Source: Polyangiaceae bacterium
GTDB lineage: Bacteria > Myxococcota_A > Polyangia > Polyangiales > Polyangiaceae
Length of the DNA stretch: 64,000 nt
Direction of reading: 5' to 3'
Assembly: GCA_020633235.1 (NCBI GenBank)
Contig: JACKEA010000001.1
Coordinates: 1,550,001-1,614,000, forward strand
The notes below the pieces were generated by a model that worked only from the letters and a program-made list of their open reading frames with translations, ran no database searches and was not told where the DNA came from. The stretch's first letter is position 1. The number at the start of each line of letters is the position of its first letter. Of this stretch, positions 17,617 through 25,431 are shown in pieces. Both the position numbers and the translations under genes were made by a program.

Positions 17617-20600
17617 CTAGGAGCGACGCCGACGCCGGAACAGGAGCCCCAGGGCGGCGAGCAGGCCGAGGAGCGCCGTGGGGGTTCGACGCGACGACGG
17701 CACGCTGCAGCCGCAACCGCCTTCCGGCGAGAGATCCTGCTTGGTCGCTGGCGTGGGCGTGGGTTCTTCGGCTTGGACGCACTTGCCCTCGCTATCGAGC
17801 TCCAGGGGCGTTGCGGCGCCCATCAGCTTGCCCTGGTCCAGGGGCACGTCCAGGTTCCCGGTGTTGCGGTTGTCGTGGTGGAAGCTCTCCCAGGTGATCA
17901 CGCCATCGGTGGTGCCCTTGGTGTGCCAGGCGTAGAGCCAGCCGCTGCGCGAGTTGACGACCACCTCGAGCTTGTCGTCGCCGTCCACGTCGCCCACCGC
18001 GGTGGTGGCGATCACCCATTGTCCGGTGAACTTGGGCCAGCCCTCTGCTTCGCGGCCGCAGGCGTCCACCGCGTGGACGTAGTAGCCACCGCTTCCCGTC
18101 AGCACTTCCGGGTAGCCATCGCCGGTGAGGTCGGCGATGGCTTGGTTGTTGAAGAAGGTGAAGTCCTCCAGTACCACCGGGCTCGCGGGGAGCATGGCTC
18201 CGGTCTTGCCGCTCCACATCGCGAGCAGATGCTGCGCCGGGCCGTCCGACGGCTTGCTGGAGAGCAGGCTGCCGGCCATGCTGAGGGAGCCGCCGCTGGA
18301 CACCACGTCGGGCGTTCCGTCCTGATCCAAGTCGCCCAACGAGGGTTGAGCGAACAGCGGAAACATGGTGTCGGGGGTCACCGCCTGGGAGTCCGGCCCA
18401 AAGATGCTGGTGGGCTCGATGCCGCGGGCCGGCTCCCCGGTGTTGGGGTCGGTCCGCTCCGGAAGGGCGTTCGTGGGAGTGGAGCCCAGCGTCTGCTGGG
18501 TGCCGGGATCCACCGGCAGAATCAGCGGTGAGCTGGCGTTGCCGTGGAAGATCACCTCGGGCTTGCCGTCGCCCGTCATGTCGGCGCTGACCGGGGAGTT
18601 CGGCACGCCTTCGGCCACCAGCGGGAACAGCTGGAAGCTCACCATGGTGACGGGCCAGTGGGGCAGGTAGGGCGGGTCGCCGGCGAGGTTGCCGCGGCCG
18701 TCGATCATGAAGAACGCACCCGAGCCGCCGCCCTTGCCGAGGCGCTCGTTCGAGCCGACCACCACGTCCTTGACGCCATCGCCGTTGAAGTCGGCGACCG
18801 TCGGCGTGGTCATGATGCGGTTGTACTCTTCGTCCGAGCTCGCGGAGTGGTGGACCTGCACAGGCCATCCGTCACGTGGCTTCCCGTCGGGCTCGAAGAC
18901 GTACACCTTGCCGTCGAAAGCGGCCTGGATGATTTCGAAAGTTCCATCACCATCCAGATCTTCGATGACGGGGCTGCCGAACGCCCCGCGGTCGATGCGG
19001 GTCACGGTGTCCATGCACGGCTTGGCGGGGTCCTTGGGCTGATCCAGCGCGCAGCTGGGAACGTCGGGCAGGGCCACGGGGAATCCGCTCACCGGCGTGC
19101 CGTCGTGGTTCACCGCGTAGATCGTGCCCTCGTAGCTGGTGAACACGATCTCCGGCTTGCCGTCGTCGTCGATGTCCGCAATCGCCGGCGTCGTGCTGAT
19201 CGATTCGCGTGCCTTGTCGGGATCGATCGCCTTGGGGTCGGTGTACCCGGGTGCCGACAGATAGCTCGGCGTACCGTTCTGGAGCAGTCCCCGGATCCGG
19301 TTCGCCAGCGCTGGGAACCCCGCCACCATCGTCGGCTTGCCGCTGGCCAGGGAGAACACGTTGAGCTTGCCGTCCGAAGTGGCAATCACGATGTCGCGCA
19401 TGCCGTCGCCGTCGATGTCCACTAGCTTGGGGCTCGACTCACCGCTGCCGCCCAGATACACGGGAAAGCCGTCCAACAGATCGGGATCCTCGTGGACGGC
19501 GTAGGTGCGCCGGAGCTCCCCGGGCACGTCGCCAATGGACCCGCCGTAGTGGGCGACGGAGCGCACACGCACCGTAATGGTGTACTTGTTCTCGCCGTGG
19601 GGGCTGTCGATGTCCGGCTCGTGGCTGGGATCGATGTCCCGCACCTCGAGCTCCGCTAGCGGGGTGCCGTCTTCCCCCAGCACCGTGCTGCTGGGGATGT
19701 TCTCCATCTTCTTGACCAGCTTGAAGGCGGAATCCAGCGGCTGCACTCCCGGTGCCCACTCCACGAACACGTCGTAGCTGTTCGCTCGCCGCGCGCTCAC
19801 GGTGCCCATGATGGGCACGGGCTGCGTGACCTGATCCTTGTACAGGGTCTCGAACCAGTAGGGCCGGACGATGTCGACGTCCGGCGGTATGCGGCCTTCC
19901 TTGACCCACTCCACCGCCGTGTTGGCGTTGATGCGGCCATAGCCGAAACGCTGGTCGAAGCCTTCCTGCGACCAGAAATACAGCGTGTTGCCCTCGCGGG
20001 ACTCCGGGATGTCGATGTCCTCGGCGGTCATCGTGAAGAGCTGCATCGCCTCGCCCGCCGAAAGCGGGGGGGTGAGGTTCGACTGCTTTGCCATCGAATA
20101 GACGAGCCCCGAGATCCCCGAAAGGCGTCCCGTCGCCTCGCTCGAGCAGCCGGTACCAGACGCCGACAGGAAGTTTTGGCCGCCGTAGTTGGTGCAGGTG
20201 TTGAACGACAAGAAGCTCCGGGCCGTCGTGCTCTGCTCGTCCGAGCCGAGCATGGTGATGGCATGCACGGGCATCGTGTGGTTGGCCGTCGCGGGATAGT
20301 TGTGATGGCGCGAGTTCTCGTCGGCCATGCTCGCGACCACCACCGTGCCGTTCTTCCAGGCGTAGTCCATGGCGGACTGCGCGAAGCTGGACATGTTGAT
20401 GGTGCCCAACGCTTCTTGGATCACGCTGGCGCCCTTGTCCGTGGCGTACACGACGGCCTGGCCGAAGTCGTTGGTGTTGGCGATGAAGCTGTCCCCCACA
20501 CGGAGCAGCATGAAGCGGCACGCCGGACACACACCGGCGTCCCCCTGGCCGTTGTTGGTCGCGGCGGACGAATCGCGCGCCTCGCCGGTGCCGTGTCCGT

Positions 20601-21348
20601 AGCGTGTGTCGTCGTACGGATCGTTGTCGTCCTTCATGAAGTCCCAGCCGGAGATGTCGTCGACGTAGCCGTTGCCGTCGTCATCCTTTCCGTCCGAAAA
20701 GTTCAGGATCAGATCGCCGGCGTCGAGCAGCCCGTTCTGGTTCTTGTCGCCCTTGGGATGGTCTTGAGTGGCATCCGGCTGCAGGCCGGGGTGATCGGCG
20801 TAGTCGCCCACGGTGAGGATGCCGTCGCCGTTGCAGTCGAACAGGTCCTCCGTGGGCTTCTGCGGATCCAGCGGCGCGCACGGGCTGGAGTCGGCGTGCA
20901 GGGGTGGGAAGCTCGCCAGCTCGCCCTTGTTCAAGTAGGCCTTTTCCACCAGATCGCTCTCGTCCCAGCGAATGCCGCTGTCGAGCACGGCGATGAGCAC
21001 TCGGTCGTCGCCGATGGTGTGGCGCCACGCCAGATCGATGCTCATGCCGGATGCCGTCTCTTGCGGCCTGAGCTCCGGCGCCCCGGGCGAACGATCCGGT
21101 ATGAAGGAGTAGAACTGCCACTGTCCCTTCTTCCGCTCACTGGGCTTGGAAGACGCGACGTAGCCGTAGCCCGGATCGTTGGGCCAGTTGTCCGGGTTCT
21201 TCAGATCTTGGGCGCTGGCGCCGGAGGCCGGCGGCCACGCAGCGCTCACGGTGGCCTCGCTGACCAAGAGCAGCGCGGCGGTGCCAAGCAGCGCGGCTCC
21301 TGCGCGGCGGATCAAACGCGGGCGGGCGGCGGTCGTTCTGTCGATCAT
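17617..21348 (-). CDS. Secreted S8 (subtilisin-like) protease with FG-GAP repeats and MYXO-CTERM tail
   Basis: This 1243-residue exported protein starts with a signal sequence (GAALLGTAALLLVSEATVSA). An S8 peptidase domain follows at about residues 80-480. The catalytic Asp is in IAVLDSGIRW, the His in YGHGTGEA and the probable Ser in SGTGCSSEATG. The His and Ser motifs are divergent from the usual HGTHVAG and GTSMAxPHV. A beta region and several FG-GAP/VCBS-like repeats follow (DIDGDGMRDIV, DLDGDGTFEII, DFNGDGVKDVV, DLDQDGTPDVV). The C-terminus has the MYXO-CTERM pattern: GCGC, hydrophobic helix, RRRRR. These tails are cleaved and anchored at the cell surface. Confidence 0.9.
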   Translation of the reverse strand: MIDRTTAARPRLIRRAGAALLGTAALLLVSEATVSAAWPPASGASAQDLKNPDNWPNDPGYGYVASSKPSERKKGQWQFYSFIPDRSPGAPELRPQETASGMSIDLAWRHTIGDDRVLIAVLDSGIRWDESDLVEKAYLNKGELASFPPLHADSSPCAPLDPQKPTEDLFDCNGDGILTVGDYADHPGLQPDATQDHPKGDKNQNGLLDAGDLILNFSDGKDDDGNGYVDDISGWDFMKDDNDPYDDTRYGHGTGEARDSSAATNNGQGDAGVCPACRFMLLRVGDSFIANTNDFGQAVVYATDKGASVIQEALGTINMSSFAQSAMDYAWKNGTVVVASMADENSRHHNYPATANHTMPVHAITMLGSDEQSTTARSFLSFNTCTNYGGQNFLSASGTGCSSEATGRLSGISGLVYSMAKQSNLTPPLSAGEAMQLFTMTAEDIDIPESREGNTLYFWSQEGFDQRFGYGRINANTAVEWVKEGRIPPDVDIVRPYWFETLYKDQVTQPVPIMGTVSARRANSYDVFVEWAPGVQPLDSAFKLVKKMENIPSSTVLGEDGTPLAELEVRDIDPSHEPDIDSPHGENKYTITVRVRSVAHYGGSIGDVPGELRRTYAVHEDPDLLDGFPVYLGGSGESSPKLVDIDGDGMRDIVIATSDGKLNVFSLASGKPTMVAGFPALANRIRGLLQNGTPSYLSAPGYTDPKAIDPDKARESISTTPAIADIDDDGKPEIVFTSYEGTIYAVNHDGTPVSGFPVALPDVPSCALDQPKDPAKPCMDTVTRIDRGAFGSPVIEDLDGDGTFEIIQAAFDGKVYVFEPDGKPRDGWPVQVHHSASSDEEYNRIMTTPTVADFNGDGVKDVVVGSNERLGKGGGSGAFFMIDGRGNLAGDPPYLPHWPVTMVSFQLFPLVAEGVPNSPVSADMTGDGKPEVIFHGNASSPLILPVDPGTQQTLGSTPTNALPERTDPNTGEPARGIEPTSIFGPDSQAVTPDTMFPLFAQPSLGDLDQDGTPDVVSSGGSLSMAGSLLSSKPSDGPAQHLLAMWSGKTGAMLPASPVVLEDFTFFNNQAIADLTGDGYPEVLTGSGGYYVHAVDACGREAEGWPKFTGQWVIATTAVGDVDGDDKLEVVVNSRSGWLYAWHTKGTTDGVITWESFHHDNRNTGNLDVPLDQGKLMGAATPLELDSEGKCVQAEEPTPTPATKQDLSPEGGCGCSVPSSRRTPTALLGLLAALGLLFRRRRRS

Positions 21349-21436
21349 GGTCCTTCTTTCGGGCGACCCGCCGGCCGGACGGTGGAAGGGACGGACGGCG
21401 GCGCCGCAGCAGCCTTTTGGGGGGCGACCTGGGCGG

Positions 21437-22045
21437 TCAGTTGTCTCCGAAGAGATCCTGGATCTTGGTCTCGAGGGCCATCGCGATCTTGTACAGGCTC
21501 GAGATGGACGGGCTCGATTCCGCGCGTTCGATCTGCGACAGGAGCGAGATGCTGAGACCGGTACGCCGGCTCATCTGCTTCAACGTCAGCTCCTTGGACT
21601 TCCTCAATCCGCGAATGGTGTCGCCGATGATCTTGTGGAGCTGCTCTTCCGGGGTTCGCGCGAGCCCCTTCTTCTTCATCACGCGGGCGAGCACCTCTCG
21701 GAACTCGTCCACGTTGAAGGGCTTCTTGATGTAGTCGACGGCGTCGAGCTTCATCGAAGCGACCGCGGTGTCCAGGTTCGGATGTGCGGTGAAGATGATG
21801 ACCGCCACGTCGCTGTCGAACGATCGAATCCGTTTCAGAACCTCGATGCCATCGAGCTTCGGCATCATCAGGTCCAGGATGATCACGTGGTAGCTACCCT
21901 GGCGGACTTCGTCTTCCACTGCTGTTGGATCGCTCTTCGTCTTGACGACGAAGCCGTCCTTCTCCAGCAAGGTCTGCATGTAATCGCAAATCGCACGGTC
22001 GTCGTCGACGATGAGAATCCGCACGGCGGGGACTTCGATCGGCAC
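21437..22045 (-). CDS. Response regulator fused to an XRE-family helix-turn-helix
   Basis: This 202-residue protein has an N-terminal receiver domain (residues 9-125) with acidic pair VDDD, phospho-acceptor Asp in LDLMMPKLDG and Lys in YIKKPF. A C-terminal Cro/C1-type helix-turn-helix follows (about residues 145-197; LRKSKELTLKQMSRRTGLS). Receiver-XRE fusions are uncommon compared with OmpR or NarL types. No cognate histidine kinase is adjacent. It lies 88 bp upstream, on the same strand, of the large S8 protease gene, so control of that gene is possible but is only an inference. Confidence 0.88.
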   Translation of the reverse strand: MPIEVPAVRILIVDDDRAICDYMQTLLEKDGFVVKTKSDPTAVEDEVRQGSYHVIILDLMMPKLDGIEVLKRIRSFDSDVAVIIFTAHPNLDTAVASMKLDAVDYIKKPFNVDEFREVLARVMKKKGLARTPEEQLHKIIGDTIRGLRKSKELTLKQMSRRTGLSISLLSQIERAESSPSISSLYKIAMALETKIQDLFGDN

Positions 22046-22148
22046 GGGTCACTCCTCAGGTCGCGGGACAGCGACCGATTGCAGTGACACTACAATAGCC
22101 CAAGCTGGTCCGGCAGCGCGACCCCCTATCCTGCTTTCTCTCGAATTA

Positions 22149-22171
22149 CCGCAGTATTTGCGGCTTCTTTT
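22149..22171 (+). terminator. Terminator-like hairpin in a divergent intergenic region
   Basis: CCGCA-GTATT-TGCGG followed by CTTCTTTTT looks like a weak intrinsic terminator on the + strand. It lies about 50 bp before the HD-protein gene, so it could be a leader attenuator or a block to upstream readthrough. The 5-bp stem is short. Confidence 0.25.
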
Positions 22172-22200
22172 TGTTGGTCCGGCGCGGCATCCCCGCGGAC
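22171..22200. repeat. Dispersed palindromic intergenic repeat, copy 2 (partial)
   Basis: TTGTTGGTCCGGCGCGG here is the exact reverse complement of one arm of the copy at 47217-47270, followed by CCGCGGAC. It occupies the 5' region of the HD-protein gene. Confidence 0.45.
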
Positions 22201-22222
22201 GACCCCGCGCTAGGCTCGCAGC

Positions 22223-22819
22223 GTGGACTCCACAACCCCCTGCTACAGCGAGCGCGTCGACGACGCGCTCGCCTTCGTGGCTCACGCCTTTCGCATGAAG
22301 CTGCGCAAGGGAACGGGTACGCCGTACCTCGCACACCTGCTCGCCGTGTCCGCGCTCGTCGCCGAGCACGGTGGTGACGAGGACCAGATCGTCGCCGCGC
22401 TCTTGCACGACACGTTGGAAGACATCGACGGCGTGACGGCAGACGACATCGAGCGACGCTTCAGCGCCCGTGTCGCGGCATTCGTCGTGGCGCTCAGCGA
22501 CACGACGACGCGTCCCAAGCCGCCTTGGGAGGAACGCAAGCGGCGGTATCTGGCGCATCTGCGGAGTGAGCCCGCCGAGCTGAAGCTCATCAGCGCGGCT
22601 GACAAGCTCCACAACGCACGCTCGCTGGTGCGCGACTACCTGCAGGTCGGTGACGCGCTCTGGGACCGCTTCACCGCGTCCAAGGAGCAGACGCTCTGGT
22701 ACTACGAAGCCGTGCTCGGCGCGCTGGTGGATGGCTGGGAGCACCCGATACTGGGCGAGCTCGAGCTCACCGTGCGCGAGCTGCTGGACATTGCCGGCGG
22801 CGAGTTCAACCGAGACTGA
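22223..22819 (+). CDS. RelA/SpoT-type HD domain protein, probable ppGpp hydrolase (MESH1-like)
   Basis: This 198-residue stand-alone HD phosphohydrolase has the metal ligands in order: His in YLAHLLAVS, HD in ALLHDTLEDID and Asp in ADKLHNARSL. These match the SpoT hydrolase domain and the small MESH1/SAH enzymes that remove pyrophosphate from (p)ppGpp. No synthetase or regulatory TGS/ACT domains are present. It starts at GTG 22223 and ends 14 bp inside the convergent selD gene. Related HD enzymes can act on other nucleotides, so the substrate is an inference. Confidence 0.75.
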   Translation: MDSTTPCYSERVDDALAFVAHAFRMKLRKGTGTPYLAHLLAVSALVAEHGGDEDQIVAALLHDTLEDIDGVTADDIERRFSARVAAFVVALSDTTTRPKPPWEERKRRYLAHLRSEPAELKLISAADKLHNARSLVRDYLQVGDALWDRFTASKEQTLWYYEAVLGALVDGWEHPILGELELTVRELLDIAGGEFNRD

Positions 22820-23834
22820 TCGTCTTGGGCTCGTCGGCGACGATTTCGCCGATCACCACTGCCGGCGCCCCCAGCTCCGTGACCAGGGCATCGGCCTGGG
22901 CGGCGGGTACGCACAGCAACAGCCCTCCGCTCGTTTGGGCGTCCGCCAGCACGGTGAGCAGGGCAGGGGGCAGGCTCTCTTCTCCCCGCAGCTGGGCCTT
23001 CACGTAGCTCAGGTTCCGCTTCGAGCCGCCGGGCACGTGCCCCGCGCCGGCCGCCTCGAGGGCGCCCGGGAGCAGCGGGACCCGAGCGGCGTCGAGGCGC
23101 GCCGCGACGCCGCTGGCGCTCACCATGTGCCACAGGTGGCCGAGCAGTCCGTAGCCCGTGACGTCGGTGGCGGCGGTGACGCCGCGCCCGAGCCCGGCGG
23201 CGCAGGCCCGGGCGTTGAGGGCCTGCATCGAGCGCACGGCGTGATCCATGTCCTCGGCTCGGGCGGCACCGGCTCGCAGAGCCTGAGCCAGCACGCCCGT
23301 CCCCAGCGCCTTGGTGAGAACCAACTTCTGTCCCGCCGTGGCCTGGCGGTGGGTCCAGGCGCCATCGCGGGCGACCGAGCCGACGACCGCCAGTCCGACC
23401 TTCGGCTCCGAATCGCGAATGCTGTGCCCGCCGACGATCCCGCACTCTGCTTCCCGAGCCTTGTCCGCGACACCGTGAAGGATTTGTTCGAGCACGTCGA
23501 GGCCGACGCCGTCGGGAATCCCCACGAAAGAAAGCGCTACCTCCGGCCTTCCGCCCATCGCGTAGACGTCGGACAGGGCGTTGGCCGCGGCGATGCGCCC
23601 GAAGGTCTCTGGATCGTCCACCAGCGGGGTGATCACGTCCAGGGTGAGGACCATGTCGCGTTCGGCGCCTTCGGGATGGACCACCGCCGCGTCGTCGAGC
23701 GGCCCCGGCGCGGAGCTCACCCAACGATGGGAGAAGACGGGAAGGGTTTTCAGGACCTCGACCAGGTCCTCAGCGGGGAGCTTCCGCGCTCAACCGCCGC
23801 CCTTCACGAGCTCGGTCAGTCGAACCGTGCTCAT
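22806..23834 (-). CDS. selD: Selenide, water dikinase SelD, selenoprotein with in-frame UGA (Sec15)
   Basis: SelD makes selenophosphate from selenide and ATP for selenocysteine and selenouridine synthesis. A conventional reading would start at GTG 23720 (MSSAPGPLDDAAVV), which lacks the active-site segment. The frame continues upstream through a TGA at 23792-23790 to an ATG at 23834. That ATG sits 4 nt after a strong AAAGGAGG site. The extension reads MSTVRLTELVKGGG-U-ARKLP and aligns with E. coli IRLTQYSHGAGCGCK, placing U on catalytic Cys17 and K18 on Lys20. A SECIS-like hairpin follows. Downstream features are normal (LDVITPLVDDPETFGRIAA, AMGGRPEVALS). It is 22 bp after a hemerythrin gene and probably cotranscribed. 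Confidence 0.93.
23752..23770 (-). promoter_or_regulatory. SECIS-like hairpin in selD
   Basis: AGGACCT (23770-23764) pairs perfectly with AGGTCCT (23758-23752) around the loop GGTCG. The loop starts 26 nt after the UGA, within the spacing used by bacterial SelB-dependent SECIS elements. It carries the GGUC that is typical of the E. coli fdhF apical loop. Confidence 0.75.
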
Positions 23835-23856
23835 GGCGCCTCCTTTCTCTCCCCGT

Positions 23857-24291
23857 TCAAAGGACGTTCCTGCCCTGGCGGGCGAGCGCGTCCAGGAGTC
23901 GCTCTCCGAGGCTCGGATCGCCGAGCTCGTCGGCCCAGCGGTAGAGCGCGTCGTCCTCGCGCTTGGCGTGGTCGCGCAGCCGCTGCAAGAGGTCCGTCGC
24001 CGCGTCTTGCCGCAGCGTGTGCAAGTCCACCCGGACGCCGAGATCTGCGACGCGCGTGAGGATGTCCTCGTGCTCGCGCCGGAGCTCGGCGACCTCGTTC
24101 GGGTGTGCGTCCTCGAGCCGTGGCAACAGATGGCGCTCCTCGGCGTCGAAGTGCGCCTTCACGCGCCGCTCGAACGCCGTCCAGCGCTCGACCAGGGTCG
24201 GAGCGTTCGCGCCCTCCACCACGCTCTCCAGCTCCTTGAAGGAGCGCTCGAGTTGCTCGTGGTCGTGGAGCATGCGCTCGCGAACGGTCAT
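23857..24291 (-). CDS. Hemerythrin HHE cation-binding domain protein
   Basis: This 144-residue all-helical protein has the spacing of metal-binding His and Glu residues seen in hemerythrin-like proteins: HDHEQLE near the N-terminus, HFDAEERHLLPRL mid-protein, EHEDIL, and HAKREDDALY late. Such proteins bind a di-iron centre and are linked to oxygen or nitric-oxide sensing or iron handling. It starts at ATG 24291 and lies 22 bp upstream of selD on the same strand, suggesting an operon. A functional tie to selenium metabolism is unproven. Confidence 0.82.
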   Translation of the reverse strand: MTVRERMLHDHEQLERSFKELESVVEGANAPTLVERWTAFERRVKAHFDAEERHLLPRLEDAHPNEVAELRREHEDILTRVADLGVRVDLHTLRQDAATDLLQRLRDHAKREDDALYRWADELGDPSLGERLLDALARQGRNVL

Positions 24292-24348
24292 GCGCCAAGC
24301 CTTCCGGGGAAGGCTCCAGCCGTCAAGCGGATGCTATACGCTTGCACA

Positions 24349-24729
24349 ATGCCCGTGACCGACAGCATCACCATCTTGGCAGTGGCGGATCTGGGGCGCG
24401 CCGCCGCGCTGTATGAAGCGCTCTTGGGAGCGCCGCGCTCGGTGGACACCCCGGTGTACGTGGAGCTGCCCGTCTCCGCCGGCCATCGCCTGGGGCTGTA
24501 TCAGCGGGAGGGCTTCGCACGGAACACCGGTGAGCTTCCGGCCGCCATCGCCGGCATTGCTCCAGCCGAGCTCTACCTCCGCTGTGACGACGTGATGGCG
24601 GCCATCGAGGTTCTCGAGCGCTGCGGCGCCCGGCCGCTGAGCCCCCTCGGCCCCCGGCCCTGGGGCGACGAAGCCGCGTATTTCGCCGACCCAGACGGCT
24701 TCGTGGTCGCGGTGGCGCGGCGGGGTTGA
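24349..24729 (+). CDS. VOC-fold (glyoxalase/bleomycin resistance) protein
   Basis: This 126-residue protein has the paired beta-alpha-beta-beta-beta modules of the vicinal oxygen chelate fold. The signature strand is ITILAVADLGRAAALYEALLG at the N-terminus and AAYFADPDGFVVAVAR at the C-terminus, which contains the conserved DPDG turn. Members include glyoxalases, dioxygenases and antibiotic-binding proteins; nothing here selects one. The ATG at 24349 starts the fold directly. The longer upstream frame runs antisense to the hemerythrin gene and is not used. Confidence 0.75.
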   Translation: MPVTDSITILAVADLGRAAALYEALLGAPRSVDTPVYVELPVSAGHRLGLYQREGFARNTGELPAAIAGIAPAELYLRCDDVMAAIEVLERCGARPLSPLGPRPWGDEAAYFADPDGFVVAVARRG

Positions 24730-24755
24730 GCCGATCTGCTATCAGTCTGCCAGCC

Positions 24756-25367
24756 ATGGACCGTCCGCCCGACCGCCGCTCCAATCTGTTCGCCATCGCG
24801 CTGTTCGCGGTGATCGCGCTGTCCATCGGTGGCGATGCCGCGTTCGACTTCCAACACGGCGCGGGCATCGATCACATCTTGATGGAGATCTCGGTCACCG
24901 GTCTCGCGGTGGTCGGCGCTGTCGTGTTCACCGTTCGCCTTCGCCGTCAGGCGGCAGTCCTCGGCGAGCGGGCCGAGGTAGCGGAGCAGCAAGCGGAGAC
25001 TTGGCGCGGCGAGGCCGAGCAGCTCCGCGGTGAAGCGGATTCCCTGCGCGATCATTTGGCGGACGTCCGCGCGGAAGCCGAACGCTGGCGGGCGGAGGCC
25101 AAGGAGGCCCTCGATGGGCTCGGCGTGGCGATCGACGCACAGTTCGAGCGCTGGAGCTTGTCCAGCGCCGAACGCGAAGTGGGGCTCTTGCTGCTCAAGG
25201 GACTCTCGCACCAGGAAATCGCCGACGTGCGCGGGGTGAGCGAGCGTACGGCGCGACAGCAAGCGCGAGCCGTGTACAAAAAGGCGGGCCTTTCCGGGCG
25301 CGCAGAGCTGTCCGCCTATTTCCTCGAGGATCTCCTGCTCCCGCAGGACCAAGCGCGACGCGGGTGA
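24756..25367 (+). CDS. Membrane-anchored LuxR-type helix-turn-helix protein
   Basis: This 203-residue protein has two N-terminal transmembrane helices (LFAIALFAVIALSIGG and ISVTGLAVVGAVVFTV), a coiled coil (about residues 65-125) and a C-terminal NarL/LuxR-like helix-turn-helix (about residues 135-195; SSAEREVGLLLLKGLSHQEI, VSERTARQQARAVYKKAGL). The DNA-binding half is clear. Placement after membrane helices makes it a one-component membrane regulator with no recognisable sensor domain. The ATG at 24756 is preferred to the overlapping TTG at 24726. Confidence 0.78.
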   Translation: MDRPPDRRSNLFAIALFAVIALSIGGDAAFDFQHGAGIDHILMEISVTGLAVVGAVVFTVRLRRQAAVLGERAEVAEQQAETWRGEAEQLRGEADSLRDHLADVRAEAERWRAEAKEALDGLGVAIDAQFERWSLSSAEREVGLLLLKGLSHQEIADVRGVSERTARQQARAVYKKAGLSGRAELSAYFLEDLLLPQDQARRG

Positions 25368-25371
25368 GCCG

Positions 25372-25402
25372 GGGCGCGACGGGGCTCGCGGCGGACCGAC
25401 AT
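25372..25402. repeat. Dispersed palindromic intergenic repeat, copy 3 (partial)
   Basis: GCGGCGGACCGACAT (25388-25402) is identical to the arm at 32265-32279. Its 14-nt core is the reverse complement of 47220-47233. It lies between the LuxR-type gene and tnaA, which are convergent. Confidence 0.4.
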
Positions 25403-25431
25403 GCTCTCGGACAAAAACGTTCGAGAGCGCT

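Noticed and set aside
22149..22171. Strong intrinsic terminator or riboswitch before the HD-protein gene
   Set aside because: The stem is only 5 bp and no aptamer-like structure is visible, so I list it only as a weak terminator candidate.
23720..23720. GTG 23720 as the selD start
   Set aside because: It would omit the conserved catalytic Sec/Cys and Lys segment. A far better ribosome binding site and family-like N-terminus exist at 23834 when the UGA is read as Sec.
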